Source: Ailanthus altissimus
Lineage: Eukaryota > Streptophyta > Magnoliopsida > Sapindales > Simaroubaceae
Length of the DNA: 64,000 nucleotides
Reading direction: 5' to 3'
Assembly (NCBI GenBank): GCA_946807835.1
Contig: OX327700.1
Coordinates: forward strand, 25,952,001 to 26,016,000
Shown here: in pieces, positions 47,039 through 60,530 of the stretch
Numbering within the stretch: the stretch's first letter is position 1
How the letters are laid out: each line of letters begins with the position of its first letter
The notes under the pieces: model-generated
Told to the model about the DNA's origin: nothing
Databases searched by the model: none
Seen by the model: only the letters and a program-made list of their open reading frames with translations
Program-made: the position numbers and the translations under genes

Positions 47039-50000
47039 TTATATACTCGTCCTTTTATCAAATGAAAATTCTTTTGACATTTCAATATTAATCTCGTGTT
47101 GAGCTACACCTCCATGGCTTGACCCCGGCTCGTCTACATTATCCCTCGGAACAGGATATTCTAAGTAGTAACCTCGCTCAATATGATGGTGAGATGATGA
47201 ACCGTCACCGTAGTGAGGATGTGACGGGGATGGAGAATCGGAATCGACTGATCTTCTCGGTGATGTGTTGAGGCTGTCCATTTCGCTCCGGTAGTGGCGA
47301 AGGAGGTGCACCGGAGACATGTGGTGGGAAGGGGTGGTTGGTCTGCTAGACATAGGGGTCACTGACCCTTTGTTCTGTTTAATGTGTTTCTTGGCCGTGT
47401 GGTGCCAGTTCTTCAGTGCCACTGCTACTCTTTCGTTGAATATGGTTGACTTCATATTTGAGCCCATCTGTTTGTTACACATATAATCATGTCATAAATA
47501 ACATATTAATTAATTATAAAGTAATAACTTAAATTATCATAATTCATGTATTAGACTCAAATGCACACTTTAGACGTATGTATTTATGACTATATTATAT
47601 ATACCTGAGTTACAAGGGCATGTAGAGGGAGAGTGACATAGCTGCAAAGAATCTGAATGAGGACCCTGAAAAAATTAAACACCAAAAAATGTGTTAGTGT
47701 AAACGAGATTCAATAATAAGAGTTAATTGAGCAATTAGAAATGAAAATAAGGCTTAGTTACCCCATTGTGATTCTGATGGCTATATCTTCTGTATGCTCA
47801 TGGAAACAAGATTTCAACCCGAATTCATACTGAAAAAGAAAAAGGAAACAATGAGGTTAATGAATATCATTCAGAAGGGAAAATAATAAGTTAAAATAAA
47901 ATTTTTTCCGAAAGTGACTTACCCAACTCCATGCAAAGAAAGCAAGCTGAAAGGCATTCTGCAAATGGTGAAGATAAAAAGAATATTACTGAATGTGAGT
48001 GCAATAAGAGTAACAAAAACTTGGTGATAAATTACTCAATGACAAACTAAAGTTCATTGGTGAATGAAATTACAATACCTGAAAGAGAACAAAGTTGATG
48101 AGATAAAGAATGAGGCGAGGGCGATTGAACCAAAACAAATCGTCACCAAGCTCAACCACTGGAACACCCTTTACAACTTCTCCTCTCTCTTGAATTCTCA
48201 GTCCCATTTTTGTTATGATCACCTGTAGCTTGGTTCCCACTAGCAGGATCACCTATAGATAATTAAATATGTTAATTATAAGCCGTCGATTTAAAAATCT
48301 ACTGGACCCACTAATAAGATTGTACTTAACTAATCAAAACTAGATAAAGCAAGAAGATATATGTTAAAAGTTTGGAGAGATTTATTGCTTACAATTAAGG
48401 GAATAAATGGTAGCCATAGATAAGTATACCAGCCTGTACACAAACAAGTAAAGATTGAAGTTAGTCAAATAATTCAACTTTAAATTAAATTAAACAAATA
48501 GTTATATGTTCTAATTGTGCCATATCTTGGCCACATGCACGATATCACTTTTCTTATGAAGTCGTTTTAATCTGATATGTTTAGGTATCAACTTTCTCGA
48601 TTATTTCTAGCTCCTTAACACATTTTTAGTTGTTATATTTTCCAGATAATGAATGATAAATGTAGAGTAAACGATAAGTTTGATATTCTGAATTCAATTT
48701 GTTCAACGTATAATAAAAGCACTTAGGTTTAATTGATCCAGGTGATTATATGTAAATTTAAGATTTATCCCCGTCCTGTTTCCCGGAGAGAAATTCAAAT
48801 TGCAATTGACTCACCATGAGTGTTGAAAAGCAGGAACACAACTGCAAAGAACCAAATTGGTGGACTGAAAAATAAGAAATGAAAAGGGTTAGTTTATATA
48901 TTTCAGAAAGAAGTACGTATATTGATATATGTACATTAATGCGAAGCACTGACCTGATTCCCACAACCTCTTTGAAATCCTCTTCCAGTGACCTATTGAT
49001 GTACTTTTGGAAGTCAAATCGTGTATGGCTTTGCGGTGCCAAATGTGCCTGAAAATGATAATTGAAAGGATTAGCAGAAATAATTTGAACGGTGACAACG
49101 AAAATTCAAAATCGAAAACACGTAAGTTTTATATTTGACAAAGTGAAAATGTGAATACATATGCTAAATGACTACACCCTTACCAAACGTATATAGCCAT
49201 ACCTTGCATGTATTCAATGAACCAAAATTATTTCACATTGAATCAAACCCATTTTCTTTACGAGCTAATCAAATCATTTTACTTTAAACAGTGCATTAAA
49301 AATAATATTATACTGAAAATGCTAAAATTGGAGAAAATTCTAGGAAAAATTACCATGATAAATCCATGCCTTAGAGTCAAGTAATCAACCTTGGGAACTG
49401 ACCTTACAAATTGTCTGAAGAAACAAGCCTGAAAAAAGAATTAGAAGCTGTGAAAATCTGAATAATAATGCGAACAAGAATATTCTCCCCCATTTAGTTC
49501 ACACATACACCATTAAGATAAATAAATAAACGTATAAAAATAAAAATAAAAAACCAGTGCGGCGGCAAAATAAAGAGTCATATTCAAAGCCGTTGGCAAA
49601 TTGACCTACAGTTTTCAACACTGTTGGTAAGGACAAAGTGGTCATTATGAATGAAAAATCAAGTAGTATGATGAAGAAGTCAAAAGTCAAAATGAGCTAT
49701 GATTTTTGACCCAAGCTTGTACGGCTACGATTTGTTCAGGTCAATATCTACAAAGCCGCGTTAAGACCGTTATCTTAGCATTCGACAGATTGCTATAAAA
49801 TTGACTGATGAAAATTAATGCTATATGTTTTAAATTTTTATATTTTAAATGACGTGGTGAATAATTATTGAGTTGTAAAATAATATAATTAATAATTTTA
49901 AAAATTATATTATTTTTTAATTAATAATTATTTAATATTTTAATTTAAAATAAAAATTTTTAAAATTATTTAAAAAATATAATATTACTAATGGATTAAA

Positions 50001-52696
50001 GAAAGTGGTCAAAACTATGTACTTTTTTATATGTGTCATTTTGAAAGAGAAATTACTTCCTAATTTTAACTCCTGTATCTTGGTTGGCTTAAAATTTATT
50101 GTGACCATCACAAGTATAAGCAAAAAATAAAATAAAATATCGAAGTTGAGCGTTTAATGGTTAAATTTGGATTTTCTGGCTATTTTAAAAAGAAGAACAA
50201 AATTGAATTAGTGGTAAAGGTCAGAATCATTAATAGAAGTAGAGGATGGTCAGTAATAGTGGCTGTCGTGCACGAAATCTGTAAGTTATTACTTATTTTG
50301 GATGAATGATGCTGTCATGAGCCGGTTTTGTTTACTTTCTAAAAATATAAATTGAATGTTGAAATAAATTAACGGGGTTTTGCTTTGTTAGGTAGTGAGA
50401 TGCTAAATATTTTAAATTATATTTTAAAAATAATATATTAAATAAATTTTAAATATTAAATTAATATAAATTTTAAAATTATTTATTATATTTAATATTT
50501 ATTTAATATATTATTTTTTAATATATAATTTAAAACGTCTGACATAACTCTTTTTTAACCTAAATAAGTGAACATAACAATAAAATTAAAAAAATCAAAG
50601 TGCATGTTTCTTATTAAAATTAAAAGCCTCTTAATCTAAGTTTACCTAAGTTTTTAAAATTTTTAACATGTGTTCTGTATTAGACATTAATAATTAAAAT
50701 TTTTTCTTTTATTAATTTTCTCTATTCTTTTATTAATTTTCTCTTTAATAATCACCAAGTACTAATAAAAATTTTGGGTAAAAGATTAACTTATCAAGGA
50801 ATCCCGATCCGATTGATTGAATATCCAATAAATACGTAAAAGGAAGATTTTTAAGTAAAGAGAGAGCTTCTTACTATCCAAATAAGGACAGGTGTTTTAG
50901 TCCAGAAACTCAAGTGCCTTCTTCCAAATGATGTCTCCCTTGCAAATCTGAACCTCTCAGGATCTGGGATGATAAAATCACATGGAACTATGTAAGCAAT
51001 AAATTGCATGAGAAAATTTTCAGTAAAAATGATAGACATTGATTTGGAGTAAATATTAATTACCATGAGAGAATTGATACTCAATGGTTCTTGTTTCTTT
51101 TTCCCATTTCTTCCAGCTTCTCATCTGGAATTAAATCACCAACAAATTTAGCCAAAAACCCATTAGAGAATGGGAATGAGGAAACTGAGAATGTACATGT
51201 AGTGACTACTGACTAGGGATGAATGAAGATAATATATAATTACCTTGGCTCTGCCCAAGGCCATTGTTAGAACACAGTAAAGGACGTGGAAAACAGCTAA
51301 CACGAAGATGAAAATATGAAGTTGATGAATACCCTCCTCAGAAACCAATGGAACTTTACCCTGCCAATATTATTGAAATTTAAGTGCACTTTAGTGATAA
51401 AATTCTTAACTCAATTAAAAAATCATGGTTAAGGGTATCAATGCCAATGCAAGAATATGTTTGTTACTTGTAAACAAATTCATTTTTTTCTTAACTAACT
51501 AGAGCACTAAAAAAAGAAACTGACACATAAATTGACAGAATTCAAATTCTCTTTTTTTTTTCTCGGAATATTCTGTATGTCAGCATGAATATAGAACTAT
51601 TCACAAGAGGTTTGACATAAAAATGAAAACAGTAAGGTACAAGGAATTTTTTTTTTTTTTTCCATTTTTGAAAGTTGTGTCTTGGCAAGAGAAAATTAAA
51701 AAAACCTAATGGCATGTCGCCTTATTTCTTTTTGAACTAAAAGATACAAAGTAAATGAAAGGATGGAAGTTTCTCGGAAAATTCTTCCGATCGAGAAAAA
51801 GCACATGCAACAATAGAACTTCGAATCTTTTATCTTTTTGCTTTCATACAACATTCTATGCTTTGTAATATTGCTTGACCTTTTTCCTATGATTTCACCC
51901 TTCTATTTTGTCATATTTGCAAATCAATTCGCGTTAAGAATTAAAAGTTGGCAGTTTATCAGATGTAGAATAAGATAAAAAAATGGAATATAGACTGGTC
52001 AATTTTATTATCATTTTTTTAAAGATTATAGATTAGTCACATATGTACCTTGGCAGCACATTTATCAGTCGTTGACCCCGCCGCCAAAGCTCGCCGGAAA
52101 CTTCCACCCGACGCCATCACAGCCAGAAGTCTCCGGCGGTTTTCATGATCAGTAGTACTTGTTTCTTCTTCAGTAGTCGTGGTTAATTCTTCTTCTTCCT
52201 CTTTGTTGCATGGATGCCATGTATTTGCAACACTCTCCGGTATGCATATGTTCGATATTAGTCCTTGCCCTACCGTTAGGAGCAAGGATATGAACCCCAG
52301 CAACATCAACTCTACACCCAGAAGAACAAATATTATTAACAAAGACAAAAGAAGTTAATGGGTTAGATTTTATTATATAGTTTAATTTTGATAGTGTCTA
52401 TTATGGTGAAAATTGTTGTACCTGATTTGATCTTTTCGAGTGCTTCATAGAGAGCTCTTTTATGCTTCTTTGTCAACCACTGCATGTGTATAATATAGGT
52501 GCAAAAACTTTAATATTCAAGTACTAAAAATCAATAAAGAGTCTGTGATATTTTCTGGAAATGATGCTCGTACCTTTCCAATAAGGTGGATTATATGTTC
52601 GATAAATATCGAAATCAAAAGCAATATGAAACAAACAACAGCCACCGCCCACGTCGGCGTCTGCTCCAAAGATCTTCCTCCGCTAGCTCCGGCCAT
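47039..52696 (-). CDS. MLO: MLO-like protein, clade V (MLO6/MLO12-like), 15 exons
   Basis: MLO proteins are plant plasma-membrane proteins with seven spans and a calmodulin-binding tail; clade V members are powdery-mildew susceptibility factors. Exons on the minus strand: 52696-52574, 52479-52422, 52311-52049, 51360-51244, 51124-51064, 50963-50875, 49428-49354, 49048-48954, 48864-48815, 48433-48393, 48252-48079, 47958-47923, 47829-47762, 47665-47605, 47467-47039. All introns are GT-AG, phases agree, and the total is 1740 nt, 579 aa, a normal length with no internal stop. Landmarks: [20 protein letters not shown] start, [17 protein letters not shown] (60-76), WHPC loop, [12 protein letters not shown] (226-237), [19 protein letters not shown], and a calmodulin-site tryptophan W458 in [13 protein letters not shown]. 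The tail motif EFSF (570-573) is the clade V [DE]F[ST]F signature. It looks intact. Confidence 0.95.
49429..50874 (-). repeat. MLO intron 6 with two AT-rich foldback blocks
   Basis: This is the longest intron of the gene. About 49828-49975 and 50408-50537 are each imperfect AT palindromes (for example TTTAAATTATATTTTAAAAA facing its reverse complement). They look like miniature inverted-repeat elements, though AT-rich sequence can mimic this. The blocks do not touch the splice sites. Confidence 0.5.
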
Positions 52697-53240
52697 GTTC
52701 TCAAGTTACCGGCCGTTTTCCAATTATGATCAGCAAAAAACACTGAACAGAAACTAATTAATATATCCAGAAAAAAATGGAAAAAAAACCCAGTTTGTTC
52801 GAATGGTAAAGAAGCTATAAACTTAACAGTGCAGGCGAGGGAGAGAATGAAATATTGAATGGTGAGTACCCAATAAAGCATTTGCTTTGCTATATATTGT
52901 GGGGCTTAGTTATGTGAAGAAGAATCCAAGGGGCAAGCGGCGATGACTTGACTTTTAGACGCGTAAGAGAAAGAGGCGTAAGACTTTTTAGAATTTGCTT
53001 GAGAGAGAGAGAGCACGGATCATTGATTGACTTGATTAATTAATACTCAAAGAGTAGTGTTTTAATTTTAACCTACTGATTTCTCTGAACAATTAAAACG
53101 CGGCCGTGTTCTCCCCTCCCCTGGTAACCAGTAACTCCTTTTATCATTAAAAATCCACCGTTCAAATGACGATGTTCACCATCACTCCGCCAAGTCAACC
53201 CCTTGGCTTATTATTATATACTTTTTTTTTTTAAAGAAGC
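52697..53240 (-). promoter_or_regulatory. MLO 5' UTR and promoter region
   Basis: A TATATATT at about 52891-52898 sits about 195 bases upstream of the ATG on the minus strand and could be the TATA box. TTGAC/GTCAA W-box cores occur near 52946, 53028 and 53192, plus a GA/CT tract near 53001-53013. W-boxes are WRKY binding sites and would fit defence-linked control, but short motifs like this occur by chance. Confidence 0.4.
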
Positions 53241-55312
53241 CGAGGAGAAACTGAACTCTTGTAGTATTTGAATGTATACGTATACCCTTTGGTTTTTGAT
53301 CCAACGGTTGATAATTGATCAAATTCAGCTCCATAAGAATTCTCAAGTAGTGTGAATATTTTAGTAAGAAAATTACATTCTTTGTATAACAATTTATGCT
53401 AAAAGAAACTTTTAATTTTAATTAATGTTATAAAATTATACCTTTTTTCATGTCAAGAGTTTTTTTTTTTCTTTTAGCAATGTTCCTGTATAGAGCATTA
53501 CTAGTAAGGATTTTAACAACGAACAGGTATTCAAAGGTGACAATTTTATCATTTAATATTAATTCCTATCTGATTGAACTAATTATTTGAGCTTTGATAA
53601 TAAAATGTTATATATTTGTTGACTTGGCCTGCCATTATTTTTGCCATGCAGTTTAAAGATCATAATCTTCTTGGTATATAAAATACTGCATTGTTCACTC
53701 TGATTTACTTAATATATGTAAATAAATGAACATGTACAAAAATATATACTACATGTAAACGGCCTATGACAACTTGAATAGTCAGACAATTAAGTTTATT
53801 CATTTGACCAAACACCAATTTAAATAACACATTATATATTAATATAAAAATATTTTGTGACTATTACTATTTTTCACAATAAAAAATTATTTTACTTTTA
53901 CATAGAAATTATATATATATATTCTTTTTCCATTTGATCTCTTATGGTATTATGGTAGTGTGGTAATTGAAAAGTGGTCTCCTTCGTCGAATTCAATAAG
54001 AGACATTCTTTTTCATAATAAATTTATTATTTTCATATTAATATTTTATTTCAATAAATATGTTTTAATGTATACAAGTTATTTTAATTTAGTATTCATT
54101 TTAAATTTTTGTATGTTATGCCACTTAAAATTGAGTCTAAAGTTGGTGTTTTGTTAGTTTTAGTCATTCTTAAAGTTATTATTTTTATTTTACAAAACTT
54201 ATCTGCTCTATGATAAGATAGAATAAATCTGTCTAAAATTAACTCTAATGTAGTAGTCAATTATTTGTATTGTAGCTTTATATAATTTACCTGCTATAAT
54301 TTTGATTAAAAAAATTATCTATTAAGATAAAGGATTATAAAGAGTCAAAAATAAAATATTGAAAATATGTGCATGTGTATAGATAATATTCTCTATGTAA
54401 ATATTTGTACACAAAATTTCTTGTTATGCGTTAGTAAAATTAAATTAATAAATTAAAAAATATATTAACTTTTGCATCAAATTTTTCAATTAATAAAAGT
54501 TTTCTTTTATAAAAAAGAACAAAAAAGAAGAGCTTCGCAATGAGATTTGGATAATAAGATCTGGCCGTGTATGTTTTAAGTCTTATTCGATATTGTTTAA
54601 TTTTGTTTTCTCTTCATCCAAATTGAATAGGGGCATTAAAGATTGAAGCGCCAAATCAAATTGAACAAATTCATAGTTTCATCATTCTTGTCTATGATTT
54701 GATTATCCAACTTGCATGTTTTATAATATTATTCTTTTACAATATAATATGTAATTTCCTCCACGGCCTTTGGAGGGTTAATATTTAAATAACAAAGAAG
54801 TAGATCCATAAGCCAAAAGTTGATAATGTGTTAATATATTTAATTGGCTGCTTTAACAAAGCCATATATTAAAATTGTTTGTTAATATGCAAATTGTCTC
54901 TTCTGTAACGTGGACCTGACGATAAAGTGTATCCATTTTGGCTTTTACTTGCTGCCGATGAGATGTGATGACTGATGACGATAAGAATGACCAAAACTCA
55001 AAAAGCTTTACCAAGTTTTATATACGTAGATGTGCATTACTCGTTTCTCTAATCGCGGGCCGCCGCCTGTGACTCCAATTCTGTATGATTATGCCAACTT
55101 TTTCACGTTTGTTTCTCCTTTTCTGAATTTCTATATACAGAACGACGTCGGGATTGCTGGTCCTTATATTTGAAGCCGTCCCAATTGAATAAAAAAAAAA
55201 TGCTGTCGTTGATTATTCTCCAGATCCATGCAGCTTTCAGGATATAATTAGGTGCTGAAAATACACATTCTCGCCGTTGAAAAACTGTGAGTCCTTTTGA
55301 TTACAAACTGAT
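53241..55312. other. Intergenic AT-rich stretch
   Basis: No gene or clear repeat seen. There are scattered A/T runs, and a slightly GC-richer segment near 55030-55280 without a supported frame. Confidence 0.4.
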
Positions 55313-56067
55313 TAGGAGTATATTTGGTTGAGTTTCTCTATTGCTCAGAAAAAAAAATTTAATATTAATAATTTTTTTAATAATGTTTGATTGTAATTTT
55401 AAAAAAATTAGAAATTAAAAAAGTTATTTTGATTTTAATTATAAAAATTCAAATTTTAAGTTTTTGATAATAGAGATTTTTAAATTTTTTTAATATGTGT
55501 ATAATATCACATATACTCTAATAATATTTTTTTTTATTTCTATAATGTATTCTTAATAAAAACATTATCAACTTACATATTTTTAATATTTTCTTAAAAG
55601 TCATCATATTTCTAATTCTTCATATTTTATTATCATCATATTTTTATAAAAATCTATCAAAATTTTTTGTTAATTATTTTATTTTTTAAACAAAAAAAGC
55701 ATTATTTTATTTTTAATTTTTGTACCAAATACAATAATTTATGTTGATTCTTTGGTTACTAAATATTAATTTTATTTTATTATTGTATTTTAAGAAATTG
55801 AATTTGAGAAAATATATAATAAATTTAAATTTATATAAAAATATATATATAATTATTTAAATTTTAAATATAAAATTTATTAACTATCTTTTTTAGTAAT
55901 TTAATTATAAATACTTTTAATATTACATAACTAAATGATCTAATACTTTAAAATAATTTTTTTAATTAAAAAACCAAAAGATCAATAATATGTTTTTTTT
56001 AAATTGTATTTTAAAAAATTTCTATTTTTAAAACTTTTATTCAAAAACTTTAATCAAACGAACCCTA
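55313..56067. mobile_element. Possible hAT-type nonautonomous element
   Basis: The left end TAGGAGTATATTTGGTTGAG and the reverse complement of the right end, TAGGGTTCGTTTGATTAAAG, are similar. GGGTTCGTTTG is a common end of plant miniature elements. No matching target duplication is visible, so this is weak. Confidence 0.3.
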
Positions 56068-57021
56068 TAATAAATAGGCCAAATCAAACAACACCCAATG
56101 ACGAAGAAAATTGTTAGATAATTAATCACGTGTGTTGAACTTCGAAAACTGATACACAAGATAACTTTACCATATATGCATGCGTGAAATTACGAGAACA
56201 CCAAGATCAATATTAGGTAGATTTACAATACGTGATATACAGCTCACATCAGAATTACGTGTTTTGTTGCCGTACAGGACGTGTACCATCTATTTGCCTT
56301 AATATATAGCGGGTCAATTTGAGTATTATACGCCCTTGCTAATGTAAAATGTTTTTATGTCGTCGAAGTGCACGTGTATTTGCAGACCATTTCATTTGAA
56401 TGAGCCAAGATTATGAATTTTACGATCAAATTTCTCAACTAATTTAGTAGAAATTACGTCGTTTGTCACACAGAAATTCAAACCCCACATGATTTTGATG
56501 TTCAGTTGCAAAGGCTTGGAAGTTTTTTCTGCTTTCCCATTAAGCTTAATTTGGCTTAGTGACATAGATACGAATTTTCATAAAAGGTTTTCATTGTAAA
56601 CCACCCTTACATTTTTTTCAAAAATAATTTGTAATTGTCGGTCCTATTATTTATAAGCTCAATTAATTTATGCGCATAATTCAAGTTCATAATTTAAATA
56701 TTATTAAAATATTAATTATTTTATTATTATTTTACGTAAAGAATAATATCTCACAAAAAAAGAGATTTCACTTAAATTTTTTTTATTTAAAATAAATTAA
56801 AATTTATAATTATTAATCTCTTAATTGTTCATGCATTCATACGCTAACATAAATTAAAAATAACACATTATAAATAAGCATATTATCTTAACTCAATATT
56901 CATTCACAAATTATTCAATTCATTATTTAGATACATTTTTTATATTCTACACTATATACTTATGTCCAATCCATTCATCACAGTGTTGTGTTCATATACA
57001 ATTAATTCATCGTACTCCTTT

Positions 57022-57087
57022 TTATTCTAAAATATACTAACACTCTAATCAAGTTTATTCTAAAATATACTAACACTCTAATCAAAT
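57022..57087. repeat. 33 bp tandem duplication
   Basis: TTATTCTAAAATATACTAAC with the following CACTCTAATCAA occurs at 57022 and again at 57055. Confidence 0.85.
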
Positions 57088-57430
57088 TCTAATTTAAGCA
57101 TTAAATTATTTTTTTATAAGAGAATAGTATTTTTTTCACAAATTTATAGAATAATTAAAGACAATAAAGTAATTTTCTTGACGTCCTAAATCGAAGAACC
57201 TCAATAATCATCTTATATGTTTCACATTCGCACATGCAAAAGGCTACACGTTATAAATCAAGCATGTAGTTTATATATATGCAACTTGAATTTTATAAAA
57301 TTGATGACACAAATATAAGACTTATTAGTCTAGGAAAAAAGTCACGTACAAGTAATTATTTACTTGTATAAGAATTGTAACTTCAAACATATAATTTAAT
57401 GTGTAAAAACTGAAACTTAATGTGAAGTAA

Positions 57431-57557
57431 GAAGTAATTACATCATAGAACGTAGAATTTATAAATTTCAATGATGTGATCAAATTAATATGTAAGAAAT
57501 TACATCATAGAACGTAGAATTTATAAATTTCAATGATGTGATCAAATTAATATGTAA
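57431..57557. repeat. 62 bp tandem duplication
   Basis: ATTACATCATAGAACGTAGA begins at 57437 and 57499. The units continue identically through ATGATGTGATCAAATTAATA and TGTAAG, implying a recent event. Confidence 0.9.
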
Positions 57558-57827
57558 GCTCTAACACAGTGTGATCTGTGTTTTTGTATAATCATTTTTT
57601 TTTAATAGTGACTTTTCTGTATACTATATGTAATCAAAAGTCATTAGTAAAAGATAGCCAAAAAAATATTCAAAATAAGGAACGAGGACTAAGGAGTGTT
57701 TACTCAATTACTCCAAGTTGTTATTTACTTTTTTTTTCAAAAAGAAAATTGTTATTTACATGGTTTATTTAAAATTAGAAATAGGTATATCAGTAAAAAA
57801 AAAAATAGAAATAGGTATAATGTTTTT

Positions 57828-58688
57828 TAAAAAGGGATAAAGATAATTTTATTTTAATGTTTTAGTTTAATTAACAACTTTATTCCCATTAGATATAAAA
57901 TATCTAATTTTATCTTAATCCGTTAATTTTTGCGTTAATTTTAATGGTGAAAGAATAAAAATATAATTTAACTATATAAATAAATTACCCATTAAACACG
58001 TGATACAATCTTACTCATTTATTATCTTTTCAAATAATTGACACAATCTCATCCATTAAATTAATTTAATATAATTTTAAAAATAAATTTTAATAATATG
58101 ACTCATGTTAAAATATGATTAGTACTTTTAGACACGTATCTCTATATAATTAGTTTATTTTTTAAAAATAATTTGTAAATAAATTTAAAAAATTTAAAAT
58201 AAAAACTGACACCGTCACCGAAAACGGAGGTTGGCCGGTCGCTGGCAACACGCCGACAACAAAAATTTATCAAATTTACATCATTAGACTCTATTTATTT
58301 TTATCTACATAGTAGTTAGATTATTTTTGGTAAAAAAAAATTAAAAAATGGTCAAAAATGGTGAAGAGTAACGACGGTTGATGGTGTTGGTGTGTAGCCG
58401 AAAAATGGTAGTCAGCGGCCGACGACAACGGTGTCAGTTTTTATTTTTTAATTTATTTTATTAATAATATAATTAATTATACGATAACACGTGTCATTTG
58501 TAACAAATCATACAATGACACGTGTTTATTTATATATTAATAATAAAATGATAAAAGTATATTAAATATAAATTTTTTATTTAAATTAATCATAAAAATT
58601 AATAAATTAAGATAAAATTTAATATTTTATATTTAACAAAAATAAAATTATTAATTAACTTAAGATAAATTTATCTTTTTTCCTTTTA
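57828..58688. mobile_element. Foldback element with long inverted arms
   Basis: The left arm (from AAAGGGATAAAGATAATTTTA at about 57831) and the reverse complement of the right arm (GGAAAAAAGATAAATTTATC from about 58688) stay alignable over several hundred bases. Shared blocks include TATAAAATAT-TAA-TTTTATCTTAAT and AATAAAAACTGACACCGT facing CGGTGTCAGTTTTTATT. The inner ends hold a GC-richer segment (about 58208-58258 facing 58370-58435). No coding frame is seen. It could be a Mutator-type miniature element. Confidence 0.65.
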
Positions 58689-59860
58689 ACAAAAGATAAG
58701 AATGAAATTGGTGGGCACAAATGGTACCCACCACCCATGTGCCCCCCACAATTTACGATTGAGAAGTAAGCTTATAATTGGGTATTAACACTGTCACCCT
58801 CGAGGTTTAGATAAATTACGTGTTGTTACGATTTTGTTATTAGTAACAACTACAAGTACAGTAAATCTTTTTTTTTAATTCTGATGCACATATATATATA
58901 TATAAAAGAAAGAAGAGATTTCAAATTTGTTCAATAAGTTGAGTTGAAAAATAAATGGTTTTTTTTTAACACTTTTAAAGTCTTTACATACAAACATTTA
59001 CAACATTTACTATAGGAGCATCTACTAAATATTCTTCCAAAAAAAATCCTAAATTATTTTCCAATCTTAACTTACTAGTAAAAATATATTTATTTAATCA
59101 AATCAAATACATTTATTTAGTCAAATCAAATGCATACTATCAAATTAACAATAATTTCAATTATTAAAATAAATAAATGCTCTATCTCTTTCCGTGACGC
59201 AAAGTCAGTATGTACATTATTTAGGGTAATATTACAGTACGCCCGCGTCTGCTGTGCATCCCCTACTTTTTTACCCGTTGGATTGTTTAAATTGTTATCA
59301 AATGGCTCACGTTTAAGATTCTATTGAAACTGGCAACCGGGAGTGATAGTGGAGGGAAAATACCGTAGGCCCCCTTTAATGTTTCTAAAATATCAAATTT
59401 ATTTGTTATAATTAAAAAAAAATATCAAGATATTCTATTTCATATGGTAAAAATGCACTAATTGTCAAAAACGCGGCATGTTGTAATAGGCGCACAACTA
59501 AATTATTATAGCTCTGCCAAACATTAGATCAAATGAAAACATGTAATTATTTTCAAATCTATTATTAAATTTAATATTTTTATATATTGTATGCATATAG
59601 ATTTTGATTTTTAATTTTTGTAATAAAAAATTGATTGATTTATTAGAATGATTTTATCAATGTGATATAATATTTAAGGTTTATATATTTAATTGATGTA
59701 TTAAAATAGTTTTATCAAAAATAATATAAAACTTAATTTTATAAATATCATTTGTTAGAAGAATATTTGAGAGTAATCATAAATAATTTGTTTCACCAAT
59801 ATTTATATTGCATTATAAATATATTATGTAATTTAAATTTAATAAATATTATTAAAAAGA
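58689..59860. other. Intergenic AT-rich stretch
   Basis: No gene seen. A short TA run lies near 58889-58902. Confidence 0.4.
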
Positions 59861-60530
59861 GAAAAGGATATCTAAACCCCTATTTCGGAAAAGAGATATT
59901 CAGACCATCAATAATTTTAAAATTTTCATTTACACTCCCGTCAAGTGACAGAATCTGTTAGAACTAGCGTAAAAAATAAAAATAAAAAATACTCATTTTG
60001 ATCGAAAGTCAATCAACGCCGGTCAACGGTCAATCAACATCAATCAATGACCGATTAAAGTCTGTCAACTGTTGGTCAACAGCAAATCAATGATCGGTTA
60101 ACGATAATCAATAGTGCTCAATAATCATCGGTCAATGACTGTAGTCAATAGTAATTAACAAGGTGGTTAACAATGATAAACGGCTAGTCAACACTGGTCA
60201 ATAGCCAATTAATACATTCTTTCTTTAATAGTTAGTTAAGGACAATATCTCTAATAAATTTTTAATTACATATATAAATAAAATTTTTAAATAGTTTAAT
60301 TTGTTAAAGTGTTTACTATTATATTGAAGATTAAAGGTTTGAATCTCACTTTTAGCATTTAAATTGAAATTTGTTTTTTCAAATATAAAAGGGGCATAAT
60401 GATAATTTTATCAATTTTAACATTTTTTTTGTTGAAGTTAATGATTTCTGTCATGAGTATAAATAAGATGTTTAAAATTATTGAAAACTACATATCCTTT
60501 TTTTCAAATTATAGGAGTCCAAATGTCTCA
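59861..60530. mobile_element. Inverted-repeat element enclosing a GTCAA array
   Basis: The left arm (GGATAT at 59866, then CAATAATTTTAAAATTTTCA and TGACAGAATCTGTTAGAAC) faces the right arm, whose reverse complement reads AAAGGATATGTAG, TTTTCAATAATTTTAAAC, then CATGACAGAAATCATTAAC (60520-60430). Between them, at 60005-60225, lies a degenerate array of GGTCAAY-type words. Confidence 0.6.

Noticed and set aside
52545..52757. Plus-strand frame over MLO exon 1
   Set aside because: Antisense to the first MLO exon; composition follows the real gene.
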